From CAZRIZ01 sp050950465 (GTDB lineage Bacteria; Patescibacteriota; Saccharimonadia; Saccharimonadales; Saccharimonadaceae): 64,000 nucleotides of DNA. How positions within the stretch are numbered: the first letter of the stretch is position 1; each line of letters opens with the position of its first letter. Under the pieces are notes generated by a model. That model searched no databases and was not told where the DNA came from. It saw only the letters and a list, made by a program, of their open reading frames with translations. Below, piece by piece: positions 42,815 through 49,667 of the stretch. The DNA lies in contig JBMNHQ010000002.1 of the NCBI GenBank assembly GCA_050950465.1, forward strand, positions 186,001 to 250,000. The letters run 5' to 3'. The translations under genes were made by a program, and so were the position numbers.

Positions 42815-43342
42815 TTAATTTTGTTCAGCTTTTTGTGATAAAACACGTGCGAGGCCAGCTTGCGCACCATTCATGACTAGCATCATGTTGCGTAGTGGAG
42901 CCGCCAAAATACCGACCAATTGACCCTTGAGCTGATCCTTGGTTGGTAGGCTTGCTAGTGCAGTAACTGTGGCTTGGTCTTGGACTACACCATCAGCTGA
43001 CCAGCCAGCCACTAGTTGGATTTCTGGATGCTCTTTGGCAAATTTTGCCAAAATCTGAGCTGGCAGTACCTCGTCTTCATTGGAGAAGACGTAAAGCAGC
43101 TGTCCCTTGAAATCGTCTAGGTTGGCTTCTTTGAAGCGCTTGTCGTCTTTGAGCACGACCTTGACTAAGCGGTTTTTAACCACTTTAACAGTCAAATTGT
43201 TCTCACGGGCCAAAGCTCGAAAGCTTTGAAAATCTTTGACGCTCAGTCCTGTGTAAGTTGCAACTGCCACAGCTTTTGCGTCAGTGACTAATTGACCTAA
43301 TTCTTTAACCAAAGTTTGTTTTTTATCGCGTGAAATTGCCAT
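42815..43342 (-). CDS. rplJ: 50S ribosomal protein L10
   Basis: 175 residues. The N-terminal rRNA-binding domain (SRDKKQTLVKELGQLVTDAKAVAVATYTGLSVKDFQSFRALARENNLTVKVVKNRLVK) and the C-terminal helix that carries L7/L12 dimers (LAAPLRNMMLVMNGAQAGLARVL) are typical. Preceded by an L10-leader-like RNA. AAAGGA lies 7 nt before the ATG. Confidence 0.97.
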   Translation of the reverse strand: MAISRDKKQTLVKELGQLVTDAKAVAVATYTGLSVKDFQSFRALARENNLTVKVVKNRLVKVVLKDDKRFKEANLDDFKGQLLYVFSNEDEVLPAQILAKFAKEHPEIQLVAGWSADGVVQDQATVTALASLPTKDQLKGQLVGILAAPLRNMMLVMNGAQAGLARVLSQKAEQN

Positions 43343-43498
43343 AAAATCCTTTCTTTAGTTGTTTTTATCGAACCCGTATTGTTAATGTTCGGTTTCGCCA
43401 AAAAAATAATCTTTGGCAACACCAAAGACTTTAAGAGTATTTCCCTCGGTAGCATGATTAAGTCGAAAGACCGCTACTGTCTTCGGTAAGTGATTTTC
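43343..43498 (-). promoter_or_regulatory. Ribosomal protein L10 leader (autoregulatory RNA)
   Basis: The leader holds the conserved L10-binding elements on the minus strand: ACCGAAGACAGTAGCGG (43487-43471), pairing with GCTACCGAGGGAAA (about 43454-43440), the arrangement seen in Bacillus-type L10 leaders, where the L10-L12 complex binds and represses its own operon. The kink-turn-like CGAAGACAG is clear. Expected function: feedback regulation of rplJ-rplL. Confidence 0.75.
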
Positions 43499-43526
43499 AT
43501 TATAACAGAAGGTAAAACAATTTCAA
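43499..43526 (-). promoter_or_regulatory. Proximal promoter of rplJ-rplL
   Basis: Minus strand TTGAAA (43526-43521), 16-nt spacer, TATAAT (43504-43499), right before the L10 leader. Confidence 0.6.
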
Positions 43527-43557
43527 GCTGATTTAACAAATTCAATAGCATATTCTT

Positions 43558-43586
43558 TAATTATAGCACAACCACAATAATAAATC
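43558..43586 (-). promoter_or_regulatory. Distal promoter upstream of rplJ-rplL
   Basis: Minus strand TTGATT, 17-nt spacer, TATAAT. The element closely resembles the promoter at 27666-27694, including the spacer. Confidence 0.6.
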
Positions 43587-43639
43587 AAGTTTAAGTATTA
43601 AAAGGTAAGCCAATAAATCAGCTCGCTTACAAAGTAAAA

Positions 43640-43661
43640 ACAGACCCAAATGGGCCTGCTG
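43640..43661 (-). terminator. Terminator of the 43667-44080 gene
   Basis: Minus strand CAGGCCCA / TGGGTCTG stem, followed by TTTTTACTTT. Confidence 0.65.
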
Positions 43662-43666
43662 GTTGG

Positions 43667-44080
43667 TTAGGCTGGCTTTCTCGCTTTGAGTTGTTGGCGA
43701 TATGTCGTAATCGCACCCTGTATGTTCTCAAGACGAAAGTTAAGAGTTCGTTTGGCTTTTCGAACAGCAATCCTTTCGTCATCACACGCTAATTGGTGCA
43801 TATATAGACTCAGGTCATTGATAAACTCTTCGGTGCCAAGACGAATTACTCGATCCCCCTCTTCCTTACGCTGTTTGGCTTCGAACATTACCTGTACGGC
43901 ACGAGCCATGACTTCCCTCATGTCTTTGTTGTCAAACTCGATCATTTTGTACTCAATGCCTTGTCGGTCAATAAAGTAAACAAAGCTCTTGTAGCTGTTT
44001 AGTGGTGAACTGGTTCGGCATAACCTTGCGTAAACAGCCTCGCCATCAATAGGTACTACTTTTACATAATTTGGTTTCAT
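43667..44080 (-). CDS. Charged soluble orphan
   Basis: 137 residues, helical and basic in its C-terminal half (RKAKRTLNFRLENIQGAITTYRQQLKARKPA), with an N-terminal beta part (YVKVVPIDGEAVYARLCR). No family recognised. It sits between rplA and rplJ, where bacteria normally have nothing, as its own transcription unit: TTGACT-17-TATAAT promoter (44111-44139), AAGGAGGG 7 nt before the ATG, and a terminator. Confidence 0.65.
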   Translation of the reverse strand: MKPNYVKVVPIDGEAVYARLCRTSSPLNSYKSFVYFIDRQGIEYKMIEFDNKDMREVMARAVQVMFEAKQRKEEGDRVIRLGTEEFINDLSLYMHQLACDDERIAVRKAKRTLNFRLENIQGAITTYRQQLKARKPA

Positions 44081-44110
44081 TACGTAAACCCTCCTTAGTT
44101 TAATAACATG

Positions 44111-44139
44111 ATTATACTAAATTTTGTGATAAAAGTCAA
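44111..44139 (-). promoter_or_regulatory. Promoter of the 43667-44080 gene
   Basis: Minus strand TTGACT (44139-44134), 17-nt spacer, TATAAT (44116-44111). Confidence 0.75.
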
Positions 44140-44142
44140 GTT

Positions 44143-44180
44143 AAACCAAAATCCAGCCCCGTTTTATGAGCTGGATTTGG
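44143..44180 (-). terminator. Hairpin after rplA
   Basis: Minus strand AAACCAAATCCAGC / GCTGGATTTTGGTTT (one base bulged), 12-nt loop; probable terminator of rplA. Confidence 0.6.
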
Positions 44181-44192
44181 TTTATTTTTTAT

Positions 44193-45185
44193 TTAGGCCT
44201 GAACTTTAATGCTTGGACCGTGTGAAGTTGAAACAAAGATTGACTTGATGTAGACGCCCTTTATGCTTGATGGCTTTTGAGCGTTTAAGTCGGTTAAGAA
44301 GGCCTCAGCGTTTTCTAATAGCTTGTCTTTGCCAAACGAAACTTTACCAAAGCCAACGTGAACGATTGACTGTTTGTCAACGCGATATTCGACTCGACCA
44401 GCCTTGGCTTCGCTAACGGACTTGGCAATATTGGTAGTAACAGTACCACTCTTTGGGTTAGGCATTAGGCCTTTTGGACCTAAGGTGCGAGCGTATTTGC
44501 CAAGTTTTGGCATTAGTTGTGGCATGGTAATTAAAACGTCGAAATTGAGTTCGCCTTTGTCGAGCTGTTTCAAGAACTCATCAGCGGCGGCGATGTCGGC
44601 GCCAGCGTTCTTAGCTTCAGTTAAGCGATCTTCTGGGGCAAAGACAGCGATACGAATATCTTTACCACTACCATGTGGTAACTTGACAGTTGAACGAATA
44701 TTTTGATCAGCTTGGCGTGGGTCAACACCCAATCGAACATGTATTTCAACTGTGGCATTGGTTTTTGATGGATTGGTTTGAACCGCTAAATCAACCGCCT
44801 CGGCCAATGTATAGGTCTTGGTTTTATCAATTAGCTTAGCTTTTTCGCGGTAGCTTTTACCTCGACGCTCTAGTCGTGGTCGGATTTTTGGTGCTGGGCC
44901 CTTCTTGACGTGAGCCTCAGCGTCGCCTTGCGCGCTGGTGTCGCCAGCTTCCTTGCGGGCTTCTTTAGCAGCTTTTTCCTCAGCTTCCTTAAGGGCTTTT
45001 CCACTTCGCTTACCAGATTTAGCAACTACTGCTTCACGCCTAGCAATTACATCTTTATCAGCTTGTTTAGCCGCCTCTTTAGCGGCCTTGATTGCTGCGT
45101 TAATCTCAACGACGGTATTCTTCTCAGTTACGTCGAGCTTCATTGATTTAGCGAGCTCCAAAAGTTCGCCTTTTTTCATTGCCAT
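44193..45185 (-). CDS. rplA: 50S ribosomal protein L1 with long N-terminal extension
   Basis: About 330 residues, against roughly 230 for usual L1. The L1 core starts near residue 105 (RRGKSYREKAKLIDKTKTYTLAEAVDL) and is complete (LGVDPRQADQNIRSTVKLPHGSGK, TLGPKGLMPNPKSGTV, KAGRVEYRVDKQSIVHVGFG, SIKGVYIKSIFVSTSHGPSIKV). The added N-terminus contains a 35-residue helix-extended-helix part (KGELLELAKSMKLDVTEKN..EINAAIKAA) resembling a SAP-type nucleic-acid-binding fold, and then a long Lys/Ala/Glu linker. Start at 45185 by AAAGGA about 9 nt upstream. It has its own promoter (45254-45282), separate from rplK. Confidence 0.93.
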   Translation of the reverse strand: MAMKKGELLELAKSMKLDVTEKNTVVEINAAIKAAKEAAKQADKDVIARREAVVAKSGKRSGKALKEAEEKAAKEARKEAGDTSAQGDAEAHVKKGPAPKIRPRLERRGKSYREKAKLIDKTKTYTLAEAVDLAVQTNPSKTNATVEIHVRLGVDPRQADQNIRSTVKLPHGSGKDIRIAVFAPEDRLTEAKNAGADIAAADEFLKQLDKGELNFDVLITMPQLMPKLGKYARTLGPKGLMPNPKSGTVTTNIAKSVSEAKAGRVEYRVDKQSIVHVGFGKVSFGKDKLLENAEAFLTDLNAQKPSSIKGVYIKSIFVSTSHGPSIKVQA

Positions 45186-45253
45186 AAGACAGGTTCCTTT
45201 CTGTGGTAATAACGAGCTTTTAGACTCTCCCAACAAATTAATTTAATGACATG

Positions 45254-45282
45254 ATTGTAGCACAAAAACAGACAGCTTTCAA
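45254..45282 (-). promoter_or_regulatory. Promoter of rplA
   Basis: Minus strand TTGAAA (45282-45277), 17-nt spacer, TACAAT (45259-45254). Confidence 0.65.
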
Positions 45283-45291
45283 CTAGTATAT

Positions 45292-45320
45292 TTGATAAAA
45301 ATGGTTTTTTATATTATAAT
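45292..45320 (+). promoter_or_regulatory. Promoter of the 45385-46308 orphan
   Basis: TTGATA (45292-45297), 17-nt spacer, TATAAT (45315-45320). It lies inside the longest open frame of the gene and so excludes the upstream start codons. An AGGTGTT/AACACCT hairpin at about 45331-45370 lies in the leader. Confidence 0.7.
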
Positions 45321-45384
45321 TAAGATATTAGGTGTTCCGTGTTTTAGGCACGCAAATCAAAAAACACCTACGATGGAGGGCCGT

Positions 45385-46308
45385 ATGATAAATAGAAATA
45401 AGTGTAGCCTCGATCTCACGACAATTTCTAGAGATATCGATTTGAGGGTTGTTCAAACGCCATATTGGCAATTAGATGGAAGGGTCGGAATGAACTTTGG
45501 TCCGGCGCAAATCCGAGACATCCAACTTGGTGTGGAGTACTTGGCTAATCATTCTGAGCATAGTAAATCCACTTGTGTCATGATGGATCTCGCTGCAGAG
45601 AAGGTTTCTGCGCTGAGCCAAGCAGTGCATGATAAACTGCATGGGTATGGCTATAGTGCGGTCGGAATAGCAGTCTCTGGTTTTGACAGATGCGGGATAC
45701 CGATTCTAACAACTCGTTCGCTTGAAAATGGACGATACAGAGGCTCAATTGCTCCAGTGTACGCGGACCTCATTAGGGTTCCATCTATTTGGATCCATGA
45801 GAAGTTGTGTAGGGGTGACAAGGTTTCTCTCTATGCGCTTATCGAACAGGCGATTGCTGGCGGGCTTGGCTATGAGGACTATAATCAGGCTAATTACGAG
45901 ATCGATTGGAGTAGCTTGGTGTTAATAAGCAGTGATTATCCAGTTCATCAGACGGTGCTTTCTGTTAAGGTACGGCTCAAGCAGGATTTCACAGAAATCG
46001 TCAAGGCACAAAAGACGCCTTCGTCTACTTCTGGCAACTTTCCTCGGCTTAATGAGAGGATATACAGGCCAGATTGCCTAGATGATTTGGAGGCGTCGGT
46101 GCCATATTTTCACCCTGGATTAGAGCAGAGTTATGTTGTGAAAGACAGGATAAAACCGCGGCTTTTAGATGCCGTGGTGAGAGAATTTATGACTGGTCCA
46201 CATCGTGGTCAATTTCCAACCACACCTGACGCCTTTGCGGTACTCAGGTGCTTTATGGATGATGAAACGGCGGTGTCTGAGACCTGGCGTTTGCCGATCA
46301 ATCAGTAG
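45385..46308 (+). CDS. Orphan protein between rplA and rplK
   Basis: 307 residues, soluble, no family recognised. N-terminal part MINRNKCSLDLTTISRDIDLRVVQTPYWQLDGRVGMNFG; middle DLAAEKVSALSQAVHDKLHGYGYSAVGIAVSGF...TTRSLENGRY and DLIRVPSIWIHEKLCRGD. No signal peptide or membrane helix. The ATG at 45385 is chosen because GGAGGG lies 4 nt upstream and the promoter (45292-45320) precludes earlier starts. It has its own terminator. Opposite in strand to the ribosomal genes around it, so it was probably inserted there. Confidence 0.65.
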   Translation: MINRNKCSLDLTTISRDIDLRVVQTPYWQLDGRVGMNFGPAQIRDIQLGVEYLANHSEHSKSTCVMMDLAAEKVSALSQAVHDKLHGYGYSAVGIAVSGFDRCGIPILTTRSLENGRYRGSIAPVYADLIRVPSIWIHEKLCRGDKVSLYALIEQAIAGGLGYEDYNQANYEIDWSSLVLISSDYPVHQTVLSVKVRLKQDFTEIVKAQKTPSSTSGNFPRLNERIYRPDCLDDLEASVPYFHPGLEQSYVVKDRIKPRLLDAVVREFMTGPHRGQFPTTPDAFAVLRCFMDDETAVSETWRLPINQ

Positions 46309-46321
46309 TTTTAGTACCTTA

Positions 46322-46352
46322 AAAAGCGGAGGTTTCTCTCCGCTTTTTTATT
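46322..46352 (+). terminator. Terminator of the 45385-46308 gene
   Basis: AAAAAGCGGAG / CTCCGCTTTTTT stem, preceded by TAGTACCTT; a second hairpin with the same prefix follows about 110 bp later. Confidence 0.8.
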
Positions 46353-46431
46353 TGTCGGCAATCCTTGGCTTATGACTGATTGGGGCTTGGTCATAACATA
46401 TGGTTGTTGTACTAAGTCTCATCATCAGTAC

Positions 46432-46462
46432 CTTAAAACGGAGAGGAAACTCTCCGTTTTTC
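46432..46462 (+). terminator. Second terminator hairpin with same prefix
   Basis: AACGGAGAG / CTCTCCGTT with GAAA loop and a T run, preceded by AGTACCTTAA. No gene ends here, so it may be a relic of a lost gene. The bases between the two hairpins hold no gene. Confidence 0.65.
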
Positions 46463-46464
46463 TT

Positions 46465-46493
46465 TTGCTTTCTTGTGGTTTAGATGTTATAGT
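46465..46493 (+). promoter_or_regulatory. Promoter of the 46555-47040 gene
   Basis: TTGCTT (46465-46470), 17-nt spacer, TATAGT (46488-46493). Confidence 0.6.
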
Positions 46494-46554
46494 TAGCCCA
46501 TCTAACGGGTGTTTGCGACTAGCGTCGTAGTATATTTACAGAGGAGGTTTGGTT

Positions 46555-47040
46555 ATGCGTGTGAATTATTCCGACCAAAAACTACTAAAAAGCTCAGATG
46601 GATCGATTTTTCTGGCGGGGCCAACTCCGCGTCAAGACAGTTCGGTACCGTCGTGGCGAATAAGAGGCTTAGAAAGCCTGAAAAGATACGGTTTTAAAGG
46701 CCTAGTTTACGTTCCAGAGGCGTCTGACTGGAAGAGCCCCCCGGCTTGCCTAGACAAGCAATTTTGGTGGGAGCGTGAGGCCCTGGCGCAAGCTGACATA
46801 ATCGTCTTTTGGTTGGAGCGTTATCTTGATCCGCAGCTTAAATCCTTAGGGCTGCCAGGTTTTACAACCAATGTAGAATTTGGCTATTGCCTAGCCCTAA
46901 AGCGACTGGTTATTTACGGCCGACCTGACGATGCGCGTAAGATTGGCTATCTGGATCGACTTTATCGGGCTGAAACTGGCTATGAACCAATCAACGATTT
47001 ATCCAAACTGCTCAAGGTGGCTGTTGACCTCGTTGGATGA
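46555..47040 (+). CDS. Nucleoside 2-deoxyribosyltransferase-like protein
   Basis: 161 residues. IFLAGPTPRQD near residue 18 matches the substrate loop of nucleoside 2-deoxyribosyltransferase-like proteins; FWWEREALAQADIIVFWLER near 70-90 and GFTTNVEFGYCLALKRLVIYGRPDDARK near 103-130 hold the conserved acidic residues (E in NVEFG is the usual nucleophile position). The family exchanges or hydrolyses nucleobases of deoxynucleosides, suiting nucleotide salvage in a reduced organism. GAGGAGG lies 7 nt before the ATG. Own promoter and terminator-like hairpin (about 47049-47075). Confidence 0.8.
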   Translation: MRVNYSDQKLLKSSDGSIFLAGPTPRQDSSVPSWRIRGLESLKRYGFKGLVYVPEASDWKSPPACLDKQFWWEREALAQADIIVFWLERYLDPQLKSLGLPGFTTNVEFGYCLALKRLVIYGRPDDARKIGYLDRLYRAETGYEPINDLSKLLKVAVDLVG

Positions 47041-47099
47041 TAGTGCCTTAAATCCCGCTTAAATTGAGCGGGATTTGATTTGTTCTAATCTCTAATTGT

Positions 47100-47675
47100 C
47101 TAGGTTTTACCGCGGAGTGTCTTTATTGTGCCGTTTTCGTCAATCTGAATAATTCGTGATGGTAAATTTTCTGCCACTTCCCCATCATCAAGATAAAAGT
47201 CAATTTTTTTGCCAAAGTATCGTCTAGCTTCAGTGATATTACGAGCGGGAGCTTTGTTTTCAGGATTAGCACTGGGTGCAATTAGTTTGCCAGTTCTTTC
47301 AATAATTCGAATTAAATTGGGGTGATTTTCTACTACCCGAAACGCTAAACTTTTTCCGCCACGTGTTAAAAACTCTGGCGAATTATCCGATGCTGGCAAG
47401 ACAATAGTAGTTGGTCTTTCTTGATTTAATTTTTGGTAAGTTTGCCGATTTTTCTCGGAAATATTCGGCAAATCTTCATACTTCGTTAGTAGAATAACGT
47501 TTGGTTTTTGTAAATTGCGATTTTTAATTTCAAAAACTTTTTCCACTGCCTTTTTCAAGTCAGCTCGAGCTAGGATACCGTAAATCGTATCGGTTCGGGC
47601 AATAACTACGCCGCCATTTAACAACACATTGATTGCTTTCTCTAAATCATCATCCATCGAATAACATTTTCTCAT
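47100..47675 (-). CDS. Sua5/YrdC/TsaC-family threonylcarbamoyl-AMP synthase
   Basis: 191 residues, length of the short TsaC/YrdC form. GGVVIARTDTIYGILARAD near 21-39 and KIKNR-like EIKNRNLQKPNVILL near 49-63 form the ATP/threonine site; TIVLPAS, SLAFRVVENHPNL and LIAPSANPENKAPARN follow in family order. It makes threonylcarbamoyl-AMP for t6A37 of tRNA. It begins only about 10 nt after the terminator stem of rplK; an internal ATG six codons later is an alternative start. It sits within the otherwise ribosomal cluster. Confidence 0.9.
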   Translation of the reverse strand: MRKCYSMDDDLEKAINVLLNGGVVIARTDTIYGILARADLKKAVEKVFEIKNRNLQKPNVILLTKYEDLPNISEKNRQTYQKLNQERPTTIVLPASDNSPEFLTRGGKSLAFRVVENHPNLIRIIERTGKLIAPSANPENKAPARNITEARRYFGKKIDFYLDDGEVAENLPSRIIQIDENGTIKTLRGKT

Positions 47676-47684
47676 AAAGCAAAA

Positions 47685-47716
47685 ACCACCTCAATCTTTG
47701 TATGAACTGAGGTGGT
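47685..47716 (-). terminator. Terminator of rplK
   Basis: Minus strand ACCACCTCA / TGAGGTGGT, 14-nt loop, then TTTTTGCTTT, directly before the TsaC-like gene. Confidence 0.7.
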
Positions 47717-47733
47717 TGTTGGTGTTAATTAAT

Positions 47734-48159
47734 TTAATCAACCACTTCAACACCCATTGAGCGAGCGGTGCCAGCGACGATTTTCATCGCGCCCTCTTCA
47801 TCTATGGCGTTGAGTTGTTCTTTTTTAGCTTCGGCGATCTCTTTGAGTTGAGCTTTGGTGATTTTGCCGACTTTTTCAGTGTGTGGTGTGCCACTACCCT
47901 TTTGGATCTTGGCCTTTTCGCGGATCATGTCGTCGACTGGTTGTCCTAAACAAACCCAGTCAAATGAGCGGTCGTCAAATACCTGCAGGTGAACAATCAC
48001 ATCTTTACCCATTAGGTCTTTAGTCTTTTCGTTGAACGGATTGATAAAATCCATCATGTTTAAACCCCATTGACCCAAGGTTGAGCCAACTGGAGGGCCA
48101 GCGGTCGCTCGACCGGCTGGAATACGGAGTTTTAAATTTCCGATAACTTTCTTTGCCAT
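47734..48159 (-). CDS. rplK: 50S ribosomal protein L11
   Basis: 141 residues. N-terminal domain LRIPAGRATAGPPVGSTLGQWGLNMMDFINPFNEKTK (thiostrepton-region proline-rich loop PAGRATAGPPVG) and C-terminal rRNA-binding domain ending AGTARSMGVEVV are typical. It lies downstream of nusG, but a DUF488-like gene is inserted in between and rplA is 2.5 kb away. Confidence 0.97.
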   Translation of the reverse strand: MAKKVIGNLKLRIPAGRATAGPPVGSTLGQWGLNMMDFINPFNEKTKDLMGKDVIVHLQVFDDRSFDWVCLGQPVDDMIREKAKIQKGSGTPHTEKVGKITKAQLKEIAEAKKEQLNAIDEEGAMKIVAGTARSMGVEVVD

Positions 48160-48230
48160 TAAATTTTCCTTTACTCGTTTACCGAGTGCGTAACATTGCT
48201 ATTTTACCCTAGTGTGGGTTAATTTGCAAA

Positions 48231-48647
48231 TCAGCCTTTTTCGATCTCTAATCCTGGGACTAAGCTTTGGCAGTATTCTAACAGAATAGTTCTGTGACAC
48301 ATCGAACTTTCCTCAGTCGGCTCTATACACAAAACTGTGATTGTGGTGCTTATGGCCAGTTCGCCCAGGTTTTTAACTAGGTCAGTTTTTTCGGCTAGGT
48401 ACTCGATGTATCTGGGTCTGTATTGCGTGTCGAAATTCTCCGGGGTCCTCTCGCCCAACTTTCTGCAATACCACGCCCCGACTAGTTTGGGTGGCGGGGC
48501 TAGTTCTGGCATCCATTGGTCGTATTGATCTGGGGTGATTCTTTCGTCTGGAGTTTTGCCATCTTCGAGTGTGTGGCGGCTCATGACAGAGATTCTCACG
48601 CCGTCTTCTGGCTGAGGTGTGCTTAGAATGCAACCACTTCTTAACAT
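48231..48647 (-). CDS. DUF488-family protein
   Basis: 138 residues. Typical features of DUF488: RYIEYLAEKTDLVKNLGELA near 78-97, and TVLCIEPTEESSMCHRTILLEYCQ near 103-126, where the C...CHR motif is the conserved signature. The biochemical function of the family is not established. It starts 6 bp after the nusG stop (minus strand) and is inserted between nusG and rplK. Confidence 0.75.
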   Translation of the reverse strand: MLRSGCILSTPQPEDGVRISVMSRHTLEDGKTPDERITPDQYDQWMPELAPPPKLVGAWYCRKLGERTPENFDTQYRPRYIEYLAEKTDLVKNLGELAISTTITVLCIEPTEESSMCHRTILLEYCQSLVPGLEIEKG

Positions 48648-48653
48648 GAAAGA

Positions 48654-49208
48654 TTAGTTTTTCTTAACCTGCAAGGCGTCGAGCTCGACAGGCGTTTCGC
48701 GGCCAAACATACTAACTAACACCTTAAGTTTACCCTTTTGCTGATCAATCTCTGCCACAGCGCCGTCAAAGCCCTTAAATGGCCCATCGATGATAGAAAC
48801 CACTTCGCCTGGCTTGTGGTCAATCTCATGAACTGGCTCCTCTACTCCCATGCGCTTTTTGATCTTATTCATTTCGCTGCGTGAGACTGGAGTTGGCGTA
48901 GTTGATGTGCCAACAAAACCAGTTACCCCTGGGGTGTTGCGCACCACAAACCAAGATTCGTCAGTTAGGTTCATCTCCACTAACACGTAACCTTGAAAGA
49001 TTTTTTTATCAACAATTTTGCGCTTACCGTTTTTGATTTCAATAGTTTTTTCTTTTGGTACGATGGCATCAAAAATCAGCTTGGCGGCTGCTTCGTCGTT
49101 TTTTAATCGAGTAAGTAAGTTGCTAGCAACTTTTTCTTCATGTCCAGAATAAGTATGAATAGCGTACCACTGCCTAGTTGAATCATATCGAGTTTGTTGT
49201 TTCGTCAT
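48654..49208 (-). CDS. nusG: Transcription termination/antitermination protein NusG
   Basis: 184 residues. NGN domain (WYAIHTYSGHEEKVASNLLTRL...IFQGYVLVEMNLTDESWFVVRNTPGVTGFVG) and C-terminal KOW domain (KPGEVVSIIDGPFKGFDGAVAEIDQQKGKLKVLVSMFGRETPVELDALQVKK). It binds RNA polymerase and ribosomal S10 or Rho. It follows secE by 8 bp. Confidence 0.97.
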   Translation of the reverse strand: MTKQQTRYDSTRQWYAIHTYSGHEEKVASNLLTRLKNDEAAAKLIFDAIVPKEKTIEIKNGKRKIVDKKIFQGYVLVEMNLTDESWFVVRNTPGVTGFVGTSTTPTPVSRSEMNKIKKRMGVEEPVHEIDHKPGEVVSIIDGPFKGFDGAVAEIDQQKGKLKVLVSMFGRETPVELDALQVKKN

Positions 49209-49216
49209 AATTTCCT

Positions 49217-49546
49217 TTACTTAATTACCAATTTAAATAACCAATCGTAAATATTATCGAATAGTAAAACGATTGCAATTATAACCAAGCTGTATATAAC
49301 GACAGCTAGGGTCATCGCCCAAGTTTCGCGGCGGGTTGGCCATTTAACTAGCCTGATTTCTCGAAACGATGCTTTGATGTACGAACCAAAGGCACGAATT
49401 GGATTAGTGCGACTGGTTTTACTGGGCTTCTTCGTCTTTGTGCCGACTTTCTTAGAGCTGGTCTTAGCTTTTTTGGCTTTTTTATCACCAGCCTTAATCC
49501 GAGTTATTCGCGGGACTGACTTTGGCAGGTCGCTTTTTTTACTCAC
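49217..49546 (-). CDS. secE: Protein translocase subunit SecE
   Basis: 109 residues: a Lys-rich extension of about 50 residues (KAGDKKAKKAKTSSKKVGTK), the conserved SFREIRLVKWPTRRETW amphipathic helix and one membrane helix (AMTLAVVIYSLVIIAIVLLFDNIYDW). Part of the SecYEG channel. First gene of the secE-nusG unit; a TTGACA-16-TATAAG promoter lies at 49573-49600. Confidence 0.93.
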   Translation of the reverse strand: MSKKSDLPKSVPRITRIKAGDKKAKKAKTSSKKVGTKTKKPSKTSRTNPIRAFGSYIKASFREIRLVKWPTRRETWAMTLAVVIYSLVIIAIVLLFDNIYDWLFKLVIK

Positions 49547-49572
49547 TATGTTCTCCTCAATTAAAAAATCTG

Positions 49573-49600
49573 CTTATAATTTTCTCTAGCAGATTGTCAA
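49573..49600 (-). promoter_or_regulatory. Promoter of secE-nusG
   Basis: Minus strand TTGACA (49600-49595), 16-nt spacer, TATAAG (49578-49573). An AATCTGCT/AGCAGATT inverted repeat overlaps the spacer and -10 box and could bind a regulator or form a 5' hairpin. Confidence 0.65.
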
Positions 49601-49667
49601 GCCCAATTTTAGCGAATTTGCCCAGAATTGTCAATTTTTTAATACATAGTTGCGTGATATAATGGTT

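Noticed and set aside
45292..45384. Upstream start codons of the orphan at 45385
   Set aside because: A TTGATA-17-TATAAT promoter lies at 45292-45320, within that extension, so the mRNA cannot include it.
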